Assembly: GCF_030719215.1 (NCBI RefSeq)
Contig: NZ_CP120983.1
Span: forward strand, 2,604,001-2,668,000
Length of the DNA: 64,000 bases
Reading direction: 5' to 3'
Source: Streptomyces sp. Alt3
Lineage (GTDB): Bacteria > Actinomycetota > Actinomycetes > Streptomycetales > Streptomycetaceae
In this document: one piece after another, positions 26,846 through 33,646 of the stretch
How the letters are laid out: every line of letters starts with the position of its first letter
Position numbering within the stretch: the stretch's first letter is position 1
The notes under the pieces: model-generated
The model's database searches: none
What the model was told of the DNA's origin: nothing
Seen by the model: only the letters and a program-made list of their open reading frames with translations
Made by a program: the position numbers and the translations under genes

Positions 26846-27427
26846 TCAGGCATAGATCGGGACCACCTCGACCTTGGCGCCCATCCCCTGCAGCGCCACG
26901 TCGGTCTGCAGCAAGGACACCTGCGAGAACGCGAACAACGACTCCGCGGTGATGGGGACGCCGTACTTCAGGCGGATGGCCAGGACCACGGTCGGCGTGG
27001 CCAGGATGTCCTCGGGCCGCAAATCCGGGCGCAGCTCGGCAACGCGGGCGAGGAACTGTTCCCGTACCTCGACGTCGTAGCGCAGCGCCTCGATCGCCGT
27101 GCGGGCCTGGGCGAACAGGTGGCTCAGCCCGGAGCTCCCGGAGTCGGCCTTCTTGACCATGATCAGCTGACCTTCGGGGCCCAGGAGGTCGCAGATCTCG
27201 AGGCCGCCGCCGCGGAACGTCTTCGTGCGGACCGTCTTCTTGTCGAAGAGGTCATAGCCCGGCTGCCGGTCCGCCTCCTCGTTGAACCAGCCCTCGTCCT
27301 TGCCCTTGGGCCAGACCGGCAGGGTCACCTTGTGCGGCCGGTGCAGCACTTCCGTGATGTCGCGCTTGAGCGCCTCGACGAACTCGGCGCCGATCTCGTA
27401 CCAGCTGCCCTGCCAGTAGAAGTGGTG
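26846..27427 (-). pseudogene. 5'-truncated TIGR04141/DUF6119-family gene
   Basis: The last 190 or so residues match the C-terminal half of the sporadically distributed TIGR04141/DUF6119 family: YWQGSWYEIGAEFVE, then LPVWPKGKDEGWFNEE, then GYDLFDKKTV, then LEICDLLGPEGQLIMVKK, then LSHLFAQARTAIE. Family members are usually about 500-600 residues, so the N-terminal half is missing. The open frame continues upstream to 27877, but that part is the antisense of an ABC-transporter fragment and a Ser/Pro-rich non-homologous stretch. It is probably a remnant left by recombination; a truncated product cannot be excluded. Confidence 0.7.
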
Positions 27428-27440
27428 GGCTGCCCCGCTC

Positions 27441-27686
27441 AGCACCTCGGCCCTGCTGGCCGCCGTGCCCGTACCGGACGGCACCGGCTCCCGCCCTCGG
27501 GCACTGACCGGAGAGGTCCCGGACCCGGGCAGCCCCCCGCCCGGCTGCCGCTTCCACCCCCGCTGCCCGCTCGCCGTCGACCGCTGCCGGACCGACGAGC
27601 CGGTCCTGCTGGGGCTCCCGGGGGCGGCGGAGTCCGAGGTGGCCTGCTGGGTCGCACAGGCCGGGGAACCGGCTGCGGTCGGGTGA
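27441..27686 (+). pseudogene. Remnant: C-terminal end of an oligopeptide/dipeptide ABC transporter ATPase (OppF/DppF type)
   Basis: The plus-strand frame reads ALLAAVPVPDGTGSRPRALTGEVP, then PPPGCRFHPRCPLAVDRC, then VACWV, ending in TGA at 27684-27686. This is the diagnostic oligo_HPY C-terminal tail of peptide-transporter ATPases. The nucleotide-binding domain and all other Opp/Dpp genes are absent. It abuts the truncated TIGR04141 gene tail to tail near 27430, which marks a deletion or recombination junction. Confidence 0.8.
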
Positions 27687-27834
27687 GACACCGGGCGGCC
27701 GGCCGCGAAGGCCTTCGAGGGTGCCGCGGGCCCCGAGTCGAACTTTTCGCGGTGAGAGGTGGAGGGTGCCGACGCGGACAGGGAAACTGGGGGGAGCGGT
27801 CTGCCGACCGTGACGGGCGAGCGGGGGAGCAGTT

Positions 27835-29541
27835 TTGACGCGGGACAACAGTCTGCACGTGGGACCGCCGTCGGCACCGGACAGGTACCGGTTACGCAGG
27901 TCGATCGGGCGTGGCGGAGAGGCCGTGCTGTACCTCGCGGATCTGGAACTCTCCGGTGGCGCCGAGCCCGTGGTGGTCAAGGTGCTGGACACGCGCAGGA
28001 CCATGACCGAGGAGCGGTTCGCCGGAGCCAGCGCCGATTGGAGCGAGCAGGCGGAACTACTGCGTTTCCTCCACCGACCCGGGATCGTCGGGGTGCGGGA
28101 GCACTTCGAGGGGGCGCCGCCGCATCCGCGCGGGGAGGCCGAGGACACGCCGGCCCGGGCGCTCTGCCTCGTCATGAACCACGTGAAGGGCCTCGACCTG
28201 CGGGAGTGGCGGGCCGAGCGAACCCTGGGCACGGCGACCGAGCGACGAGAGGCGCTGCGTACGCTGGTGCAACTGGCCGAGGTGCTGGACTGGTTGCACT
28301 CCGGGCGGGCGACGCCGTCCGGGCGCGTGGTCGTCCACGGCGACCTGTCCCCCGGCAACGTGATGGTGGACGACGACGGGCAGGCGACCCTGGTCGACTT
28401 CGGGCTCAGCAAGGTCGCGCCCGACCGCCGGACCGCCGAAGTGTGGTTCACACCCGGTTTCGCGGCACCGGAGGTGTACGAGGGCCTGCGGTCGGCGGCA
28501 GCCGACCGCTACGCCTTCGGGGCCCTCGCCTACTTCCTGCTCAGTGGCGAGGACCCACCGAGCAGTTGTGAGCAGTTGCGGAACCGCCTCGCACAACTGC
28601 CGTGGATCGCGGAGCTGCCCGCGGCGCAGGTCGGCGCGCTCCAGGCGGTGTGCGACCCTGACCCGCAGCGTCGACCGGACTCGCTGGTGACCTGGGTCGA
28701 CCGGCTGCGGCGCGGAGTCCTCACCACGACGTCCGCATCGCCACAGCCTGCGACGGCACCGGCCCTGGCACGCCCGTCCGGCCCGCCGCTCCCGCCCCAC
28801 CCTCCGACACAGCCGGCCTCGGCACCAGCACCAGCACCGGCTCCGGCCGCTGCCGCGGTCCGGGCGGGACAGGACGGCCGGCGGGCCGGACCCTCACGGC
28901 GCAGGGCTCTGCTGGGAGCCGCGGTCGCGGTACCGGTGGTGGCGGCCGGGACCTTCTGGGCGGTGCCCTTCTTCGGCGACGACCAGGACAGGGCGAACAG
29001 CCGCCCTCCGGCAGCCACGCCCACGTCCACGCCCCTGCCCACACCCACCACGTCCCCGTCCGGCGCCTCCGGCACACCGTCGGCCGAGCCGGACGCCGAG
29101 CCGGACGCCGGGGAGAGCGCACCTGCGGCGGAGGAACCGGAGCGCCTGGTCATGACGGTCATGGAGCCGGTGACGGGCGGCAGGAACTTCCAGGGCGAGG
29201 GCGCCGTCATCAACACGGAGAAGTTCACCGAGGCCGTGACCTACCGGACCACCTGTCACGAAGGGAAAGCCACCTACCACCTGGGCCGTGAGTGGTCCTC
29301 ACTCGCCTTCACCGCGGGAATCGAGGACACCTCCGACGACACACGCATGCGGCTGACCGTCCGGGGGGACGACAGGGTCCTGACGACAAGCACGCTCACC
29401 CTCGGCGCTTCGAGGAAGGTGAAGCTCGACGTGTCCGGTGTCCTGCGGCTGCACGTGGAGATCACTCCGGTCTACTCGACCTGCGACCTGGTCAGCGACT
29501 CGGTGGCCGCGCTCGGCGACCCCACGCTCACCAATCCCTGA
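27835..29541 (+). CDS. Membrane Ser/Thr protein kinase with extracellular NPCBM-like domain
   Basis: 568 residues from a TTG start with GGGGGAG upstream. The kinase domain spans about 15-285: glycine loop GRGGEAVLY, Lys49 in VVVKVL, catalytic HGDLSPGNV (HGD in place of HRD) and DFGLSK. A Pro/Ala-rich linker, a membrane helix near 360-385 (ALLGAAVAVPVVAAGTFWAVPFF) and a Pro/Thr stalk follow. An outer domain of about 130 residues (TYHLGREWSSLAFTAGIEDTS, then RMRLTVRGD) resembles NPCBM, suggesting carbohydrate sensing. Codon 20 is TTA, so it is potentially bldA-dependent. No substrate gene is linked. Confidence 0.9.
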   Translation: MTRDNSLHVGPPSAPDRYRLRRSIGRGGEAVLYLADLELSGGAEPVVVKVLDTRRTMTEERFAGASADWSEQAELLRFLHRPGIVGVREHFEGAPPHPRGEAEDTPARALCLVMNHVKGLDLREWRAERTLGTATERREALRTLVQLAEVLDWLHSGRATPSGRVVVHGDLSPGNVMVDDDGQATLVDFGLSKVAPDRRTAEVWFTPGFAAPEVYEGLRSAAADRYAFGALAYFLLSGEDPPSSCEQLRNRLAQLPWIAELPAAQVGALQAVCDPDPQRRPDSLVTWVDRLRRGVLTTTSASPQPATAPALARPSGPPLPPHPPTQPASAPAPAPAPAAAAVRAGQDGRRAGPSRRRALLGAAVAVPVVAAGTFWAVPFFGDDQDRANSRPPAATPTSTPLPTPTTSPSGASGTPSAEPDAEPDAGESAPAAEEPERLVMTVMEPVTGGRNFQGEGAVINTEKFTEAVTYRTTCHEGKATYHLGREWSSLAFTAGIEDTSDDTRMRLTVRGDDRVLTTSTLTLGASRKVKLDVSGVLRLHVEITPVYSTCDLVSDSVAALGDPTLTNP

Positions 29542-29640
29542 GGTGCCGGGTGTTCACGGTGTCCGGAGTGCGGCACCGTGCCGCGCCCGCCGTGCCGCCA
29601 GGTCTTCCGGCCGGCCCCGGTGCCCGGGCGCGCCCGGAAC

Positions 29641-29985
29641 TCAGACCGCCGCCGGCAGCCAGTCCTCCAGTTCCTGGAGCAGGCGGCGCCTGGGGCGGGC
29701 GCCCACCATCGACTTCACCGGTTCGCCGTCCTGGAACACCATCAGGGTCGGCATGGACAGCACCGCGTAGCGGCTCGTGATGTCCGGGTTGTGGTCCACG
29801 TCGATCTGGACGACCTTGAGGCGTCCGGCCTCCTCCCGGGCGATCGAGCTGAGCACGGGGGCGAGCTGGCGGCACGGGCCGCACCAGTCGGCCGTGAATT
29901 CGACCAGGACCGGCAGTCCTGCTCCCAGGACCTCCGCGTCGAACGTCGTGTCGGTGACCTCCGCGACACCTTCTGCGTGGATCAT
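29641..29985 (-). CDS. trxA: Thioredoxin
   Basis: 114 residues, cytoplasmic disulfide reductase with active site WCGPC in VEFTADWCGPCRQLAPVL and the cis-Pro loop SMPTLMVF. Its ATG overlaps the stop of the MerR gene by 4 bases, so the two are co-translated under one regulated promoter. A regulator-thioredoxin pair of this kind implies induction by a thiol, metal or electrophile stress. Confidence 0.95.
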   Translation of the reverse strand: MIHAEGVAEVTDTTFDAEVLGAGLPVLVEFTADWCGPCRQLAPVLSSIAREEAGRLKVVQIDVDHNPDITSRYAVLSMPTLMVFQDGEPVKSMVGARPRRRLLQELEDWLPAAV

Positions 29986-30398
29986 TCGTCGTCCTCCCAG
30001 TTCAGTTCACATCGTGGTTCGGGGCCGCCCGGCACCTCGGCCGAGGCCTCCAGCTCGGCGCGGGCCAGCTGGGCGCCCACGTCGGCCCGGACGCCCCGCA
30101 ACTGGTCGATCAGCGCGTCCAGTTCGCCGAGCTTGCGCCGGTAGACGGCCAGCGAGGCGGGACAGGCGTCGCCCGCCGGGTGGCCGGCGCGCAGGCAGTC
30201 GACGAAGGGGCGGGTCTCCTCCAGGTCGAACCCGAAGTCCTGGAGGGTCCGGATCTGCTGGATCAGCCGCAGGTCGCTCTCGTCGTACGTGCGGTAGCCG
30301 TTCTCCGCGCGGCGTGCCGGCAGCAGGCCCCGTGACTCGTAGTACCGCAGGGTCCGTGTCGTCGTCCCGGCGCGTCCGGCCAGCTCCCCGATTCGCAT
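29982..30398 (-). CDS. MerR-family regulator of trxA
   Basis: 138 residues. The start is the ATG at 30398 (MRIGELAGRAGTTTRTLRYYESRGLLP), the conserved MerR N-terminus; a longer frame upstream would run through the operator. A winged helix-turn-helix (1-70) is followed by a coiled coil and a ligand region with Cys residues (CLRAGHPAGDACPAS, and a later Cys near the C-terminus, PRCELNW). Two or three thiols suggest redox, thiol or metal sensing. A perfect palindrome 15 bases before the ATG is the probable autoregulatory site. Transcription may be nearly leaderless. Confidence 0.92.
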   Translation of the reverse strand: MRIGELAGRAGTTTRTLRYYESRGLLPARRAENGYRTYDESDLRLIQQIRTLQDFGFDLEETRPFVDCLRAGHPAGDACPASLAVYRRKLGELDALIDQLRGVRADVGAQLARAELEASAEVPGGPEPRCELNWEDDE

Positions 30399-30412
30399 AC
30401 CGCGACCGTAAT

Positions 30413-30432
30413 CCTTGACGTCGGCGTCAAGG
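30413..30432 (-). promoter_or_regulatory. MerR-type operator of merR-trxA
   Basis: Perfect inverted repeat CCTTGACG-N4-CGTCAAGG, 15 bases upstream of the merR ATG. It includes a TTGACG -35-like hexamer inside the palindrome, as in MerR-regulated promoters. Confidence 0.8.
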
Positions 30433-30505
30433 CAAGTGCTCGACTCCTTCGGGAAGCAGAGGCGCCAGGGCCATTGACGGTCGCCCCGGACGCATCTAAA
30501 CAAGT

Positions 30506-30521
30506 CTGAGAGCGCTCTCAG
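30506..30521 (+). promoter_or_regulatory. LacI-type operator upstream of the GH16 glucanase
   Basis: Perfect 16-bp palindrome CTGAGAGCGCTCTCAG, 38 bases before the TTG start. The GAGCGCTC core is that of LacI-family sugar repressors such as Streptomyces CebR (GGGAGCGCTCCC). No LacI gene is adjacent, so the repressor acts from elsewhere. Confidence 0.75.
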
Positions 30522-30559
30522 GCACAACCTTCCCGGCACCGTCCCCACCGGAGGTTCCC

Positions 30560-32020
30560 TTGCGTACGAGCCGCACCATCCCCCACAGACGTACGACGTT
30601 CCTCGCCGCCCTCACCGCCCTGGTCCTCGCCCTCGCCGCGGCGCTCACCGTGGCCGGTTCCGGGTCCGCCCGCGGTGACGTACCGACGGCGCCCGGCTGG
30701 AACCTGCAGTGGAGCGACGACTTCAACGGCGCGAACCGCGCCCTGCCGTCCTCCGCGAACTGGCAGATCGACACGGGGCACGGCTATCCCGGAGGACCGG
30801 GCAACTGGGGCACCGGCGAGATCCAGAACTACACCGCCAGCCCCGACAACGTCAGCCTCGACGGCAGCGGCAACCTCCGGATCACCCCGCTCCGCGACAG
30901 CGCGGGCAACTGGACCTCCGGCCGCATCGAGACCAAGCGGGCCGACTTCAAGGCCCCGGCGGGCGGCACCCTGCGCATCGAGGGCCGCGTCCAGATGCCG
31001 AACGTGACCGGCAACGCCGCGCTCGGCTACTGGCCGGCCTTCTGGGCACTCGGCTCGCCCTACCGCGGCAACTACTGGAACTGGCCGGGCATCGGCGAGT
31101 TCGACATCATGGAGAACGTCAACGGCATCAACTCCGTCTGGGGCGTGCTGCACTGCGGCGTCAACCCGGGCGGCCCGTGCAACGAGACCACCGGCCTCGG
31201 CAACAGCCGTACCTGCCCCGGCGCGAGCTGCCAGTCCGCCTTCCACACCTACCGGTTCGAGTGGGACCGCGCCGTCACGCCCAACGCCCTGCGCTGGTAC
31301 GTCGACGGCCAGCTCTTCCACAGCGTCACCCAGAACCAGCTGCCCGCCGCGACCTGGACGGACATGACGGACCACGCCGGGTACTTCCTCCTGCTGAACC
31401 TCGCGATCGGCGGCGCCTTCCCGAACGCCCTCGGCGGCTCCACCCCGACCGCCGAGACGGTGCCGGGGCGGCCCATGCTGGTCGACTACGTGGGCGTCTG
31501 GACCAAGGGCGGCGGCGGTACCACCGACCCGCCCACCGATCCGCCGACCGGCTCCTCCACCCTCGCCCTGCGCAGCGCCGGCGGTCTCGGCGCAGCCCAG
31601 TCCGCCGCTTCCTCGGTGACGGTCGCCTCGGCCGGCGGCGGCAACTACGACGGCACCCCGCACAGCCCGCAGACCTTCACGGCGACGGGCGTCACCCGGG
31701 CGTACGACGGCGGCTCGACCCAGTTCGACGTGTTCGCCGACTCGGGCACCACCATCGCGAACGGGCAGCAGGTGCGGGTGAGTTACGACCGTACGAGCGA
31801 CGGGACCTGGGACCGGACGGAGACGTACAACTACTTCGCCACCGACCCCGTCAACGGGTACGAGCACTACACCCAGGCCAAGGGTCTCAAGGCCTCCACC
31901 GGGAGCCACGGCGATCTGGCCGACGGCACGGTGAAGGTGGAGATCTGGAACGCCATCGGCAACGGGCCGGGCACCGTGGGCGTCGGCAACCAGTCGGTCG
32001 TCCACATCCCGTACGGCTGA
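30560..32020 (+). CDS. Secreted GH16 endo-beta-1,3-glucanase (laminarinase/curdlanase type)
   Basis: 486 residues from a TTG with GGAGG seven bases upstream. An N-terminal signal peptide with basic residues and a hydrophobic core ends near SGSARG. The GH16 domain spans about 40-310, with the catalytic signature GEFDIMENVNG (two Glu flanking Asp) and substrate-cleft Trp residues (YWPAFWALG). A Thr/Pro linker leads to a C-terminal beta-rich domain of about 150 residues (ALRSAGGLG, YDGTPHSPQTF, GTVKVEIWNA), seen on other beta-1,3-glucanases and likely glucan-binding. It hydrolyses fungal or storage beta-1,3-glucans outside the cell. The LacI-type operator suggests induction by oligosaccharide. 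Confidence 0.93.
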   Translation: MRTSRTIPHRRTTFLAALTALVLALAAALTVAGSGSARGDVPTAPGWNLQWSDDFNGANRALPSSANWQIDTGHGYPGGPGNWGTGEIQNYTASPDNVSLDGSGNLRITPLRDSAGNWTSGRIETKRADFKAPAGGTLRIEGRVQMPNVTGNAALGYWPAFWALGSPYRGNYWNWPGIGEFDIMENVNGINSVWGVLHCGVNPGGPCNETTGLGNSRTCPGASCQSAFHTYRFEWDRAVTPNALRWYVDGQLFHSVTQNQLPAATWTDMTDHAGYFLLLNLAIGGAFPNALGGSTPTAETVPGRPMLVDYVGVWTKGGGGTTDPPTDPPTGSSTLALRSAGGLGAAQSAASSVTVASAGGGNYDGTPHSPQTFTATGVTRAYDGGSTQFDVFADSGTTIANGQQVRVSYDRTSDGTWDRTETYNYFATDPVNGYEHYTQAKGLKASTGSHGDLADGTVKVEIWNAIGNGPGTVGVGNQSVVHIPYG

Positions 32021-32075
32021 CCGGCGCACCGCCCGTAGGACGTCAGACGGCGGTGGCCCCGCCCGGACAGACGGC

Positions 32076-32108
32076 CGCGGCCGGTACGGGAGTCCCGTAC
32101 CGGCCGCG
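32076..32108. terminator. Bidirectional terminator between GH16 and the transporter
   Basis: Two 16-nt complementary arms (left CGCGGCCGGTACGGGA) separated by one base, between convergent genes. Confidence 0.85.
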
Positions 32109-32124
32109 TTCACGTGCCCGGGGG

Positions 32125-33492
32125 CTACGCCTTGACGAGGGAGGGCTGCTCCTCCTCGCCGTCCCGGGCGTCCGGGACGTGCGGCTCGCCGCCGTGGGCG
32201 TCGTCCGTCATCGTCTTCTCGTCGAACGGGAGGGCGCCGGACAGGACCTGGTCCACCCGCTCCCGGTCGATCTCCTTGGTCCAGGTGCCGACCAGCACCG
32301 TGGCGACCGCGTTGCCCGCGAAGTTCGTCAGGGCGCGGGCCTCGCTCATGAAGCGGTCGATGCCGACGATCAGGCCGACACCGTCGACCAGCTCGGGACG
32401 GTGCGACTGGAGCCCGCCCGCGAGGGTGGCGAGACCGGCGCCGGTGACGCCCGCCGCGCCCTTGGAGGCGATCACCATGAAGACCAGCAGCGAGATCTGC
32501 TCCCCGATGCTCAGCGGGTCGCCCGTGGCGTTGGCGATGAAGAGCGAGGCCATCGTGAGGTAGATCGCGGTGCCGTCGAGGTTGAAGGAGTAGCCGGTCG
32601 GCACGGTGATGCCGACGACGGGCTTGCTGACGCCCATGTGCTCCATCTTCGCGATCAGCCGCGGCAGGGCCGACTCGGACGAGGAGGTCGAGAGGATCAG
32701 CAGAAACTCACGGCCCAGGTACTTCAGCAGGGAGAGGATGTTGACCCCGGCCACCAGGCGCAGGATCGCGCCCAGGATCAGGAAGACGAAGAGCGCGCAG
32801 GTGACGTAGAAGCCGATCATGATGATCGCGAGGGACTTCAGCGCGTCGACGCCGGTCTCGCCGACCACCGCCGCCATCGCGCCGAACGCGCCGACCGGGG
32901 CGGCCCACATGATCATGGCCAGGATGCGGAAGACGAGGCGCTGGATGTGGCCGATGCCCCGGATGACCGGTTCTCCGGCCGAGCCCATGGCCTGGAGCGC
33001 GAAGCCCGCGAGCAGGGCGATGAGCAGGGTCTGGAGGACCTCGCCCTCGGTGAAGGAGGACACCATGGTGGTGGGGATGATGCCGAGCAGGAAGTCGACG
33101 GTGGACTCGCTGGCCCCCGACGCCTGCTTCTCACCCGCGGCGCGGGCCGCCTCGGTGAGGTGGAGGCTCGAACCGGGCTCCAGGAGGTTGCCGACGACCA
33201 GGCCGATCGCCAGGGCGACGGTCGACATCACCAGGAAGTAGCCGAGGGCCAGACCACCGACGGCGCCGACCTTGGCGGCCTTCCGCACGGAGCCGACCCC
33301 GAGCACGATCGTGCAGAAGATGATCGGCGAGATCATCATCTTGATGAGGTTGACGAAGCCTGTGCCGATCGGCTTCAGCTCCACGGCGAAGTCGGGAACC
33401 ACCAGGCCCACCGTGATGCCGAGCACCACGGCGGCGATCACGGCCAGGTAGAGATAGTGGGTGCGGTCCCGTCGTGCGGCCTTCTCTGCCAC
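32125..33492 (-). CDS. dctA: Dicarboxylate/amino acid:cation symporter (DctA-like)
   Basis: 455 residues, a DAACS-family inner membrane transporter with about eight membrane helices plus re-entrant loops. Signatures seen: MMISPIIFCTIVLGVGSV, SSSESALPRLI (serine-rich re-entrant loop), VPTGYSFNLDGTAIY and GGLQSHRPELVDGVGLIVGIDRFMSEARALTN, which are DctA-like rather than glutamate-specific. The C-terminal tail is acidic. It diverges from a CitA/CitB-type two-component system that probably senses the same C4-dicarboxylates and controls its expression. Confidence 0.92.
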   Translation of the reverse strand: MAEKAARRDRTHYLYLAVIAAVVLGITVGLVVPDFAVELKPIGTGFVNLIKMMISPIIFCTIVLGVGSVRKAAKVGAVGGLALGYFLVMSTVALAIGLVVGNLLEPGSSLHLTEAARAAGEKQASGASESTVDFLLGIIPTTMVSSFTEGEVLQTLLIALLAGFALQAMGSAGEPVIRGIGHIQRLVFRILAMIMWAAPVGAFGAMAAVVGETGVDALKSLAIIMIGFYVTCALFVFLILGAILRLVAGVNILSLLKYLGREFLLILSTSSSESALPRLIAKMEHMGVSKPVVGITVPTGYSFNLDGTAIYLTMASLFIANATGDPLSIGEQISLLVFMVIASKGAAGVTGAGLATLAGGLQSHRPELVDGVGLIVGIDRFMSEARALTNFAGNAVATVLVGTWTKEIDRERVDQVLSGALPFDEKTMTDDAHGGEPHVPDARDGEEEQPSLVKA

Positions 33493-33557
33493 GGGGGTCT
33501 CCTCGGGTATGCGGCGGCTCCCCGTCCCTGGGGGCCCCGGTGACTATTCACTTCCCT

Positions 33558-33571
33558 GTGACGGCCGTCAC
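33558..33571. promoter_or_regulatory. Crp-type palindrome in the dctA / two-component intergenic region
   Basis: GTGACGGCCGTCAC, a perfect 14-bp palindrome that fits the S. coelicolor Crp consensus GTG-N6-GNCAC. It lies 66 bases upstream of the dctA start. A nearby direct repeat (CGTTCATAA, CGTTCACAG, about 33578-33595) could be the response-regulator site. Confidence 0.6.
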
Positions 33572-33646
33572 CCTTGCGTTCATAACGTTCACAGACGCTT
33601 ATCGGCCACCTTGGGCCGCCGGGCGCCGCCAGGCAGACTGGGGGGC

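Noticed and set aside
27428..27877. N-terminal extension of the TIGR04141 frame
   Set aside because: It is Ser/Pro/Arg low complexity, and most of it is the exact antisense of a recognisable OppF/DppF tail, so it is not real protein homology.
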